Part shown: positions 45,821 to 56,200 of the stretch, in pieces
Layout of the letters: each line of letters opens with the position of its first letter
Numbering within the stretch: the stretch's first letter is position 1
Assembly (NCBI RefSeq): GCF_003576645.1
Contig: NC_044919.1
Location: 27,786,591 to 27,850,590, forward strand
Source of the DNA: Ipomoea triloba
Taxonomy: Eukaryota; Streptophyta; Magnoliopsida; Solanales; Convolvulaceae
Reading direction: 5' to 3'
DNA length: 64,000 nucleotides
Notes under the pieces: generated by a model
What the model saw: only the letters and a program-made list of their open reading frames with translations
What the model was told of the DNA's origin: nothing
The model's database searches: none
Position numbers and translations under genes: made by a program

Positions 45821-47212
45821 TCATTCAGATACTTTATATGCATTGTAAATCTCTTCAATCTCCATTTCAGAGTCACTTTCAATTGAATCACTCTCCAAAC
45901 CACTCATCTCCTCCTCCTCATTCTCATGTGCTAACTGAACACTATAATCTTCCGAATCAATCTCAAATAAGTCTGTGTCTCTTTCTTGTAAATCCTCCAA
46001 GGTTTCTTCTTTATCTTTCTTCTTTCTGTAGCCAACAAGGCTAAGAACCTTTTCTTTCCAAACAACCAGAGGATGTTTCTCAACCAACTCTGAACCTTCA
46101 TAAGGCTCGTTCAGGAACACAGTAAATCTCCTCCCTCTCTCTGAAACATAAAAGATGCCAAAATGCTTGAGCAATAGTCTCATAAGCTTCTGAGGCATTA
46201 CAAACTCCCTCCTAAAATGTGTCAAATGATCTGTCACAAGCCTCTTCTCAATCATTAAACTAAGCAATTCATGGATCACAGCCACTGCCCTCTTATCAAA
46301 ACTAAGCAATTCATGGATCACAGCCACTGCCCTCTTATCAAACTCCTGTGACCCAGCCTTTAATCCACTAGCATCTGCATAAGGGGACAAATACTCCCTG
46401 TTCTGGAAGTTCTCAATCTGACCTCTGTACTTGGACAGCTTCTTATAGTAGTTCTCAATCTGACCTCTGTACTTGGACAGCTTCTTATAGTTTGGTGGGA
46501 ACTTCATTGGGAAAGACAGAGAAAGAAAACCTGGAACATAATCTTCGGGGGCCTTGCTAACGCCCATCACCTTCTTTTCCAACTCAGTAATTGCCCAACT
46601 AGACTTCCAATTCACAAGTTCCAAATACTCACCCTCATCATAAGGCACAAAAGGCCTCACAACTCGAAAATAATCAGGATATTTGTGCACCCAATGGCTC
46701 CTAAAATCCAGTGGCAACCCTATATCCCTCCTGAAATGCACAATCTTATCCAGACTAATACGCTTACCAATTGACATCATTAGCATCCGAGTCACAAACT
46801 CTGCAGCCTTATCACTATTCTTTTCTATGAGTTCTTCCTCTTCTTGCAGCAGATTTTCAGCTTCTTTAGTCATTCCGCACCATAAAATTCCCCTCTGGTC
46901 CTTATAAAGCTCAAAAAGCTTGGGACATTTCCGAAGGAAAACTGAGAACTTGTGAGGTTTTGGGAGGTTAATTTGCCTCCGGTACTGATCAAGGGAACGT
47001 ACAGGGATGATTTGCTCGGACTCTTGCTTCAGAGTTTCAAGTATGAAGAGGATTTTGGAGAGGATTTTGTGCTTCTCTACAACAATTTCAAGGTCATGCA
47101 CTCGCTTCTTCTTGCTCCGGTCTTGCACTCTCTTGCTGGTGGTCATTGATCGTCGGCATTCTCTAAACAGTGAAGAATGGAGTTTGCCAAGAAGACCAAC
47201 TTGGTGAGGCAT
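45821..47212 (-). CDS. PORR-domain organelle RNA-recognition protein
   Basis: Plant-specific RNA-binding protein family that promotes group II intron splicing in mitochondria or plastids. The single coding exon gives 463 residues; an in-frame TGA two codons upstream supports ATG 47212. The N-terminus is basic and poor in acids (KLHSSLFRECRRSMTTSKRV), consistent with an organelle presequence. The PORR domain covers about residues 33-370 (ILFILETLKQESEQIIPV, FSVFLRKCPKLFELY, DKIVHFRRDIGLPLDFRSHW, KYPDYFRVV, LTHFRREFVMPQKLM, KHFGIFYVSERGRRFTV). The tail is strongly acidic (ENEEEEMSGLESDSIE). Oddity: residues about 241-268 and 291-318 are two exact 14-residue tandem duplications, unexpected in a conserved domain. 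Which organelle and which introns it serves cannot be told. Confidence 0.9.
   Translation of the reverse strand: MPHQVGLLGKLHSSLFRECRRSMTTSKRVQDRSKKKRVHDLEIVVEKHKILSKILFILETLKQESEQIIPVRSLDQYRRQINLPKPHKFSVFLRKCPKLFELYKDQRGILWCGMTKEAENLLQEEEELIEKNSDKAAEFVTRMLMMSIGKRISLDKIVHFRRDIGLPLDFRSHWVHKYPDYFRVVRPFVPYDEGEYLELVNWKSSWAITELEKKVMGVSKAPEDYVPGFLSLSFPMKFPPNYKKLSKYRGQIENYYKKLSKYRGQIENFQNREYLSPYADASGLKAGSQEFDKRAVAVIHELLSFDKRAVAVIHELLSLMIEKRLVTDHLTHFRREFVMPQKLMRLLLKHFGIFYVSERGRRFTVFLNEPYEGSELVEKHPLVVWKEKVLSLVGYRKKKDKEETLEDLQERDTDLFEIDSEDYSVQLAHENEEEEMSGLESDSIESDSEMEIEEIYNAYKVSE
46257..46340. repeat. Exact 42-bp tandem duplication in the PORR coding exon (1)
   Basis: Two identical 42-bp units, in frame, duplicating the 14-residue segment FDKRAVAVIHELLS. 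The extra copy would lengthen a helix of the PORR domain. Confidence 0.93.
46408..46491. repeat. Exact 42-bp tandem duplication in the PORR coding exon (2)
   Basis: Two identical 42-bp units, in frame, duplicating YKKLSKYRGQIEN plus one residue. It lies only about 68 bp from the other 42-bp duplication. Confidence 0.93.
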
Positions 47213-47927
47213 GAGTCAGGGGATATCCACCACCAATCCTAATAGGAAAGAAACAATGCTTTAAAACAATTTTTCATCTACAAGTAAATTGCTATTTTCA
47301 AATTATTTATGAATCAGTTCCAAACTACAATTAATAAATGCTTTATGAATCAGTTCCAAACCAAAAAGAAAAAGGCAAACGATAAAGAAAAAAACACCAG
47401 TAAACTAGAAAGTATATTAATTTAATCAGAAAATGTGACTATAGACATTTCAGACATAAGTACATAGATTTTTTTTTAAATGGCAGAACCTGCCATAAAA
47501 ATTACAAAATTACAGATCCTTACAAACATACAATAAAGAAAAGGGTTATTGGAAGGGTCACAAGTAAAAGCAAATGCAATTTGCTAGTAAATAATTGATT
47601 CACAAGAACGAAGAAAATAATACTCCTAGTTAGTTTAGACTGTTTTCAGCTAGGGAAAATATCACCTTGGCCTTAGTTTGCTCCCTTCTTGGATGTTGAC
47701 AGACTATTACACAATACAAATGACCATCTATTACTTAGGGGTGGGCGTTTAGATATTCGGTTCGGAATTGATTCAGTTTAGGAACCCCAATTCCTAACAT
47801 TTCCTAGTTACACCTAGTCACAGTAAGACATTTTCCACAAAGCATTTTAAATTATGAAATACAAACTTATTATAAATTAAAAGTAGTTGATCTTTCTGTG
47901 GGGGAAACAACATGCAAGTAAGATAAC

Positions 47928-48098
47928 AGAAACTGTTTCAGTCTCCAGTGATATTTCAGCAAGAATATCTTCCATTGCACTCACCATTATCCCACGGTCA
48001 GCAGTACCTTCTTCTCCCAACCGTCCCAGAGTGCAAGTTTTCCCTGTCCCAGTTTGCCCGTATGCCATGACTGTTCCATTATAACCATCCAAGACATT
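47928..48098 (-). pseudogene. Orphan kinesin motor exon (armadillo-repeat kinesin-like)
   Basis: A single exon-like block of 57 codons on the minus strand, bounded by a GGCAG acceptor and a possible GT donor. It encodes the P-loop region of a kinesin motor: NVLDGYNGTVMAYGQTGTGK, then TCTLGRLGEEGTADRGIM and VSAMEDILAEISLETETVSV. The LGRLGEE...DRGIMV and MEDILAE motifs are typical of plant armadillo-repeat kinesins (ARK/UNGOUD family). No other motor, neck or armadillo exon lies on either side within several kb. It is therefore a dispersed gene fragment, probably moved by a transposon, lying upstream of the PORR coding exon and possibly inside a 5' intron of that gene. Confidence 0.82.
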
Positions 48099-48706
48099 CT
48101 GCCAAATGCATCCACAAATGCATTTCATATGACATAGACATATAGTCCATTTATTCAAGTGGCCAAATCTCATTGGACATCTAAAACTTTAAAGCAGTAC
48201 TTTAAAGACTGAATTGTAGCAGGATCAAGTAAATTTAAATGCTCAATTCCTCATACTCTTTATGTAAGTACTGATAACTTATCCATTTGTAACATGAGTA
48301 CACTTTATGAAGAGCTTTCAAAAAAACAATACATTATGTGTCACATCTGTATTCTGTTGTAAAATAGAAGAATTAATCATATACTTGTCACCTGTTCCAG
48401 TCTCTTCTAAGATCTCAAAATCACAACATTCGTAGGTAAAAACTAACGGAACCAGAATTTTCATAGTATGAGTTCACTGGTGGAAACTGGAAAATCGATC
48501 ACAGACACAAAATTTGGATGGACATTGGAAGTTATGATTGTATTGAAACAATTCCAGAATATTTTCAGTAGTGAATCAGATAGCGCAACCAAGATGGTAA
48601 ACTGCCTAGCAACCATATCAGACAAACCTAGGAAAAAAAAACAGGAAAAACTTTCATCCATATTATATTATTAATATCCGGAGAAGGGTGGGGCTGGATA
48701 CCTTAG

Positions 48707-48960
48707 AGTTCGACTACAGCAAGCGTCCAGCGACGAGGATTAGCGGCGGAGCAGGGCAGCCGGCAACAGCGTCAGGCGACGCAGGAGGTGGAGGATGACT
48801 ATCGATTGCAGCAGACGTCCGGCGACGAGGATTAGCGGCAGACCAGGCATCCGGCAGCAGGCGTCAGCCGTGGCAGGAGGTGGAGGCGCCGACGACGAGG
48901 ATTAGCGGAAGAGGATTTTCGTCTTCGGAAACAAGGATTTTGGCACTGAATAGTGAATAG
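48707..48960 (-). promoter_or_regulatory. GC-rich putative 5' leader of the PORR gene with internal repeats
   Basis: An abrupt GC-rich island in AT-rich surroundings. GGCGACGAGGATTAGCGG-type segments recur three times (about 48731, 48815 and 48889), giving a loose tandem repeat of roughly 75-85 bp. On the minus strand it ends AACTCTAAG followed by GTATCC, a plausible donor, and CTATTAG near 47237 could be the matching acceptor just before the PORR start codon. So it may be the non-coding first exon. Inference only. Confidence 0.4.
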
Positions 48961-49038
48961 TGACTACTGAATTAGTATATTATTTATTATTATATCTAAT
49001 CTAATCATATTTTTCACCTGGAACACTCTGCACTATAA

Positions 49039-49039
<1 letters not shown>

Positions 49040-49075
<36 letters not shown>

Positions 49076-50636
49076 TATATATATATATATATATATACTA
49101 ATAAGAGCCAAAGAGTTAGGCCTAAAATGGGTAGAAAAAATGACGGTCAAATTATTTAAACAAATGGATGGTTCAGATGAATTATTTAATCAAATAGATG
49201 GTTAAGATAATTCATATTAATATTATTAATAGAGATTACCTAATTTAACCTTACTTTTATGATTATCCGTTAAGTTTTTCGTTAAATATTCTCTTCTCCG
49301 TTAATATTCCGTTAACTTTTAACTTACCCATTAATTTCTATAAAAAATGTCTTAGGTTCGAACCTCATCTCAATCAAATTTGACATAATTAAGTTTCTCA
49401 CTCTATTTTTATCTTATTAAATTAAATAAATTAGTAGCTACAACAAAAAAATGATACATATGTATTTCTTTAATTTAGAATTATGTGTCTACAATACCTT
49501 TATTTGAAAAAATTATTCATTATCAAAAAATTAAATTAAATAAGAGAAATAATTTAATTAGTTATATTATCTTTATTTTCTCTTATGCAAAGATTCTTTA
49601 CATTCAAATTTATCAATTGATATTCATTATTACATTGTCCATTATCTTATTTTTATAATATCTTGTAATTAAATATCAAAGTTATAGTACAAAATAATGC
49701 TATATATTTATTTACCAAGTATTTTATTAATACTATGAAAAAAAAATTTAAAATAATTTGAAGCTAATTATATTAACTACTTGGGGATTGGTTGACAAAG
49801 AGAGTATTCAAATAACCCAACAAATTGAAGCGGAATCACTCTATTTTACTTTTATTGAATTAAATAAATTAGTAGTTACACCAAAAAATGATACATATGT
49901 ATTTTTTTAATACCATGAAAAAAATAAAAAAGAATACTTTAAAACCAATCATATTAACTACTTGGGGGATTTGTTGACAATGAATGTACTCAAATAACCC
50001 ATTACTCAGCAAATTGAAGCGAGAAACTATCTTTTAATATCTTTGGAATACATAATATTTTAAATTTTCAAATTTTTATTAATTTATTTAACCTTTTTTT
50101 TTAAACTAGAGATTTCTTTATTCACAATAACTCATTCAACAATAATGGTTGAACCAACTGAACCCCAAGCAGAACACCTAAAGGAAAGTCCATAGCTCCT
50201 ATATCATAATCTCATTGCATGACGTTGTCATCTATGCTACCAACAATAACCGAATTGCAAATAACACACTACCAACAGAAAGGAAGAGAACAAATAGTAA
50301 AGATGAAGACAATGACAATGTTACTCAAAAGAGAATTAAGAACACTTGGAAAAAATCAAATTAAAAGTAGTATTTATTTAGACTATCATTTTTAAACCAA
50401 ATATTTAGACTACCGATTTTACAAGGTTGCAAACATTTATTTTAGTAATAATTATAATGAATTTTCTATATTATCTTTGATTCATATACTTTGAGTTAGA
50501 TATTTAAATAAAAAAAATTCGACATTCAATTACCCATGTATAAACTTCTCCTATATAATCTTGCATTGATATACTTTCAAATATTTATTTAAATATAAAC
50601 ATTGGGCATTAACACATTCGCGCGTATAAAACTAGT
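49040..50636. mobile_element. Helitron-like non-autonomous element
   Basis: The left side has a TC followed by TA repeats and TATATACTAATAAGAGCC, a common Helitron start. The right side ends ATTCGCGCGTATAAAACTAG before T, matching a Helitron CTAG terminus. It contains TTAGGTTCGAACCTCATCTC and an antisense-looking, less AT-rich segment (50110-50340) of unknown origin. The left terminus is blurred by the TA microsatellite. No coding capacity recognised. Confidence 0.55.
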
Positions 50637-50671
50637 ACACATAATAAGTGTGAATGAGAACCAACCTCCCC

Positions 50672-50703
<32 letters not shown>

Positions 50704-52301
50704 TATTATTATTATTATTATTATTATTTGTCTATCAATTACAATAGTAAATTCAATACTTCTTACGTGTGNGCGGTCAAATTATTTAAACAAATGGATG
50801 GTTCAGATGAATTATTTAATCAAATAGATGGTTAAGATAATTCATATTAATATTATTAATAGAGATTACCTAATTTAACCTTACTTTTATGATTATCCGT
50901 TAAGTTTTTCGTTAAATATTCTCTTCTCCGTTAATATTCCGTTAACTTTTAACTTACCCATTAATTTCTATAAAAAATGTCTTAGGTTCGAACCTCATCT
51001 CAATCAAATTTGACATAATTAAGTTTCTCACTCTATTTTTATCTTATTAAATTAAATAAATTAGTAGCTACAACAAAAAAATGATACATATGTATTTCTT
51101 TAATTTAGAATTATGTGTCTACAATACCTTTATTTGAAAAAATTATTCATTATCAAAAAATTAAATTAAATAAGAGAAATAATTTAATTAGTTATATTAT
51201 CTTTATTTTCTCTTATGCAAAGATTCTTTACATTCAAATTTATCAATTGATATTCATTATTACATTGTCCATTATCTTATTTTTATAATATCTTGTAATT
51301 AAATATCAAAGTTATAGTACAAAATAATGCTATATATTTATTTACCAAGTATTTTATTAATACTATGAAAAAAAAATTTAAAATAATTTGAAGCTAATTA
51401 TATTAACTACTTGGGGATTGGTTGACAAAGAGAGTATTCAAATAACCCAACAAATTGAAGCGGAATCACTCTATTTTACTTTTATTGAATTAAATAAATT
51501 AGTAGTTACACCAAAAAATGATACATATGTATTTTTTTAATACCATGAAAAAAATAAAAAAGAATACTTTAAAACCAATCATATTAACTACTTGGGGGAT
51601 TTGTTGACAATGAATGTACTCAAATAACCCATTACTCAGCAAATTGAAGCGAGAAACTATCTTTTAATATCTTTGGAATACATAATATTTTAAATTTTCA
51701 AATTTTTATTAATTTATTTAACCTTTTTTTTTAAACTAGAGATTTCTTTATTCACAATAACTCATTCAACAATAATGGTTGAACCAACTGAACCCCAAGC
51801 AGAACACCTAAAGGAAAGTCCATAGCTCCTATATCATAATCTCATTGCATGACGTTGTCATCTATGCTACCAACAATAACCGAATTGCAAATAACACACT
51901 ACCAACAGAAAGGAAGAGAACAAATAGTAAAGATGAAGACAATGACAATGTTACTCAAAAGAGAATTAAGAACACTTGGAAAAAATCAAATTAAAAGTAG
52001 TATTTATTTAGACTATCATTTTTAAACCAAATATTTAGACTACCGATTTTACAAGGTTGCAAACATTTATTTTAGTAATAATTATAATGAATTTTCTATA
52101 TTATCTTTGATTCATATACTTTGAGTTAGATATTTAAATAAAAAAAATTCGACATTCAATTACCCATGTATAAACTTCTCCTATATAATCTTGCATTGAT
52201 ATACTTTCAAATATTTATTTAAATATAAACATTGGGCATTAACACATTCGCGCGTATAAAACTAGTACACATAATAAGTGTGAATGAGAACCAACCTCCC
52301 C

Positions 52302-52333
<32 letters not shown>

Positions 52334-52400
52334 TATTATTATTATTATTATTATTATTTGTCTATCAATTACAATAGTAAATTCAATACTTCTTACGTGT
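49144..52400. repeat. 1.63-kb direct duplication with a single N at the junction
   Basis: 49144-50771 and 50774-52400 appear identical base for base at a spacing of 1630 bp, including a 48-bp AAT/ATT microsatellite and all homopolymers. The two copies meet at GTGTGNGCGGTC (N at 50772). The duplicated block includes the right end of the Helitron-like element. Confidence 0.93.
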
Positions 52401-52489
52401 GCAGCAGAGTGAGTTTTGATTAGAGCATCATTATGTGTTATTAGAAAAGAGAAAATAGGAGGTGATGAAAATAATGTAGAAAAAAACAA

Positions 52490-52585
52490 TTTGCTCCACT
52501 GAGGAGCAAACCCACTCCCATTATTCATATGAGAGTGCTTTCCTGGACACCGAGTGCCACTAGACCACAAGGTCTTTGGCTAGAC
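52490..52585 (-). mobile_element. SINE-like fragment
   Basis: Minus strand reads AAAGACCTTGTGGTCTAGTG, then GGCACTCGGTG and GGGTTTGCTCCTC, resembling a tRNA-type promoter with box A and a weak box B. A similar sequence lies at 41640-41722. Boundaries are uncertain. Confidence 0.45.
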
Positions 52586-52599
52586 AAATATTGTTCTAA

Positions 52600-52741
52600 A
52601 AACTATGTATTATGCTCTGATGTAGATGCTCTTATCAGTGGAGTTTTTTCGCGGTTTTAAAAAGTTTTTGTAAGTGTAATTAGGAAAGAGAATATAAGAG
52701 AAAAAAGATAAAAAGGAAAAAAAAATGCATTTTGACGGATA
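52600..52741. repeat. Left copy of the TGCTCTNATNTAGATGCTC repeat
   Basis: Closely matches 57813-57966 (shared GGAGTTTTTTCGCGGTTTT and AAGTGTAATTAGGAAAGAGA). Together with the blocks at 57683-58065 it forms an A-B-A-B tandem arrangement into which the LTR elements inserted. Confidence 0.75.
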
Positions 52742-53074
52742 ATTAATGATAGTACATATACTCCAAGACCGGTCGGATACACTCCAGATCCGGTCGGAAG
52801 GGGTTACGGTCGGGAGACCGGAAGGTCGGGATGACAGTGGTCAGCTCGGAGGTCACGAGCCGAACAATGCCCCGACCCGTCCACAACGTGGCATGCCCAC
52901 GACTGACACATGCTCTTTCCCGCATGGGTGCGGGGTGGGGCGGACGCATGTGCGCCACGTTCCCACCATGCCGGAGGTCCGGCACCCGCACTTTTCTCCC
53001 CTATAAATAGCGCATTTATGAGGGGAGAGAGGATCTTTTGGGCTGTTTCTAGACTAAGACTTAAAGAGAGCTCG

Positions 53075-53242
53075 GATGAACGTAGTATATTTCTCAACAC
53101 AACTGTATTACAGATACAAACCTTACCTATATGAGAGTTAGCATAAAACTCTCCTAGCCTATAGGTGATTGACTATTGACTAAATACTTATTCAATATAA
53201 TACAATCATATAACATAGTAATATAAAGTGACATGTCTAATA
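53075..53242 (-). repeat. 3' LTR of the copia element
   Basis: 168 bp, identical by eye to 57372-57539. It lies beside the polypurine tract. Confidence 0.93.
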
Positions 53243-53252
53243 CGCCCCCTCA
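53243..53252 (-). other. Polypurine tract of the copia element
   Basis: Minus strand TTGAGGGGGCG directly precedes the 3' LTR. The polyprotein stop codon TGA (53250-53252) is part of the same stretch. Confidence 0.75.
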
Positions 53253-56200
53253 AGCACAAGGTTGAGAGTGAACAACGTTGAGCTTGGTACGAAGAGTAGC
53301 AAACCGATGAGCAGCTAACGGTTTGGTGAAGATGTCCGCAATCTGATCTTGAGTAGAGACGAAACTAACTGTGAATTCACCAGAAGCGACCTTGTCCCGA
53401 ACAAAATGGTAATCGACCTCAACATGCTTGGTTCTAGCATGAAACACAGGATTAGCAGCCATATACGTAGCCCCCAAGTTGTCACACCATAGAGTAGCGG
53501 GCTGACCCGAGTATAACCGCAATTCCCGGAGCAAGGAGATTACCCAGGTAACCTCTGCAGCAAGATCAGCCAACCCTTTATACTCGGCCTCTGTAGATGA
53601 GCGAGCAACTGTGCGTTGCTTCCGAGAAACCCAAGAAATGAGGTTAGAGCCACAGAAGACTGCATATCCACTAGTAGACTTCCTGTCAATAGGACAGCCT
53701 GCCCAGTCGGAGTCAGAATACCCATGAAGCGTAAAGTGTGAAGACGGCGCAATACGGAGCCCCATATCCAGCGTACCCTTAATATAGCGTAAAACCCTTT
53801 TGAGTAATCCCCAGTGATCTGCAGTGGGTGAGTGCATGAACTGGCAAAGGCGGTTTACTGAAAAGGACAAATCTGGCCGAGTAATAGTCAGATACTGTAG
53901 GGCACCCACAATACGCCGATACTGTGTAGGATTGTCGTAGGGTTCCAAGGACGGTGAGGTGGATAGTGTGACAGCTGCAGGTGTGGCGAGGGGCTTGCAG
54001 TCGGCCATACCGGCCCGAACAAGAATGTCTTGCATATAACGTTTTTGAGAAAGTAGAAATCCATCATTATATGTAAGAGTCTCTATCCCAAGAAAGAAGC
54101 CAGGGGCTCCTAAGTCACGAATCTTAAAGGTGCTGCTGAGACGAAGCAGAAGAGAGTCCACTAACGAGGCGTCGTTACCCATCATGATGATATCATCAAC
54201 ATCAACAAGAAGATAAACCCGAGAATCACCAGATGTGTAGTGAAAGAGAGAGACATCAGTCTTAGAGGAAGCAAAACCGGCAGAGAGCAAGTAGTCGTGT
54301 AGTCTCTTGAACCAGGCACGGGGGGCTTGTTTTAAGCCATAAAGTGACCGCTGTAGCTGACAAACATGACCAGGATGCATAGGATCTTCATAACCCGGAG
54401 GTTGCTTCATAAACACAGTCTCGGATAGATGCCCATTTAGAAAGGCATTATGAATGTCAAGCTGACGCAGAACCCAGGAGCGTGATACAGCAAGAGAAAA
54501 CAGAAGTCTGACTGTTGTGGGTTTGACTACCGGACTGAAGGTGTCAAAATAATCCTCTCCTGCAACCTGGTTAAACCCTTTTGCGACTAGACGAGCTTTA
54601 TAGCGTTCAACTGTACCATCTGCTTTCCGTTTGGTGCGAAATACCCATTTACACCCAACAATATTCATAAGCGGTGTTGCGGGTATTAATTTCCACGTGT
54701 TATTGTGTAGTAACGCGTTGAACTCTTGATCCATTGCATCTCGCCAATGGGAATGTTTCACTGCCTGCGTGTAGCAAGTTGGGTCTGTTGTGGTATGTAG
54801 TGCATAAAATTGCTCCCCTGTTCCCTTAGTCTTTTTGCGTGTTCGCATAGCATGTGTAGCTGCCTTAGTCACACCTGAAGTAGTAGGTACTTGAGTCTCG
54901 GGAGGAGACGAGGAACGTGAGTCAGTCGATGGAACATAGGAATCCGAGAGTGGTGGGTGTGACTGAGGTGGAGAGACAGTCGTACAGATAGGAGCAGATC
55001 CCCATGGTGACTCTGCAGTTGGTGTAGGATCAATTTCCTGCAAAGGTTCCTGAAAAGGAAAAATGCTTTCATCAAAACGAACATGGCGACAGGTGTAAAC
55101 TCTACCAGTGTTAAGGTCTAAGCAGCGGTACCCCCTATAAGTGATTGGGTAACCTAAGAAGACACAGGGTGCCGAACGGAACTCGATTTTGTGACGATTA
55201 TAGGGCCGGAGATAGGGGTAACAACGACAGCCAAAGACACGAAAGAATGTGTATGGCGGAGGCGTGTTGTATACTTGGAAATGAGGAGTTTGGAATTTTA
55301 TGGCGGAGGAGGGTAGACAGTTAATTAAAAAGGTGGCAGACTCAAAGGCGTAATCCCAGTATTTTAGTGGTGTTGAACTTTGGGCAAGTAAAGAAAGCCC
55401 TGTTTCGACTATGTGCCGGTTTCGGCGTTCTACCCTACCGTTTTGTTCGTGAGTGTAAGCGCAAGACTGGCGGTGGGAAATTCCTAACGATTCAAAAATG
55501 GTATGTAGATGACGGTATTCCCCCCCCAAATCAGACTGTATGGCTTTGATAGAACGTGAAAATCGACGTTCTACCATTGCCCGAAACAAAGAGAATATTT
55601 TATAGATTTCAGACTTTACACGAAGAGGATAGAACCAGGTATACCTGGTGTAATCATCTACAAAAAGCACAAAATATCTATAGCCTGAATGTGAAATAAC
55701 TGGAGACGGACCCCATATGTCCATAAATATTAAATCTAATACAGAAGTACTATTATTGGAAACCCTATCTAGTGGAAAGCGTGACGACTTCCCAAGCTGA
55801 CAGGCCGAGCAGACTTCTAAGGTGTGGTCTTTATGAGAGGTAACTGGACATTGTTTTAGAATACGCTGCAGAATTTGGCTATGCGGGTGACCCAACCGCT
55901 GATGCCAAATCTTTGACGACGCTCGCGCAGAAAGAAGGGCTGTATGAGTGTGAGGGAGTGATAACTGATACAGACCGCCTGACGTGACACCTTTAAGAAG
56001 CACTGTTTGAGTGGTGCAATCCTTCACAAAAAAACAGTCTTTATGAAATTCAAAAAAGACGTCATTTTCATTAGCAAATTTATAGACAGAAAGTAACGAA
56101 AGTGACAAATTCGGAACATGTAAAATGTTGGACATTTTTAACGAGTGCAACTTAGAGGGAATAACCGTGCTACCCACACTAGTAATAGTCAAACCTGAAC

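Noticed and set aside
46683..47207. Plus-strand frames opposite the PORR gene
   Set aside because: Antisense shadows of a well-supported coding exon.
48461..48674. Overlapping frames on both strands near the kinesin exon
   Set aside because: Both strands are open for about 66 codons, neither matches a family, and no splice context supports either one.
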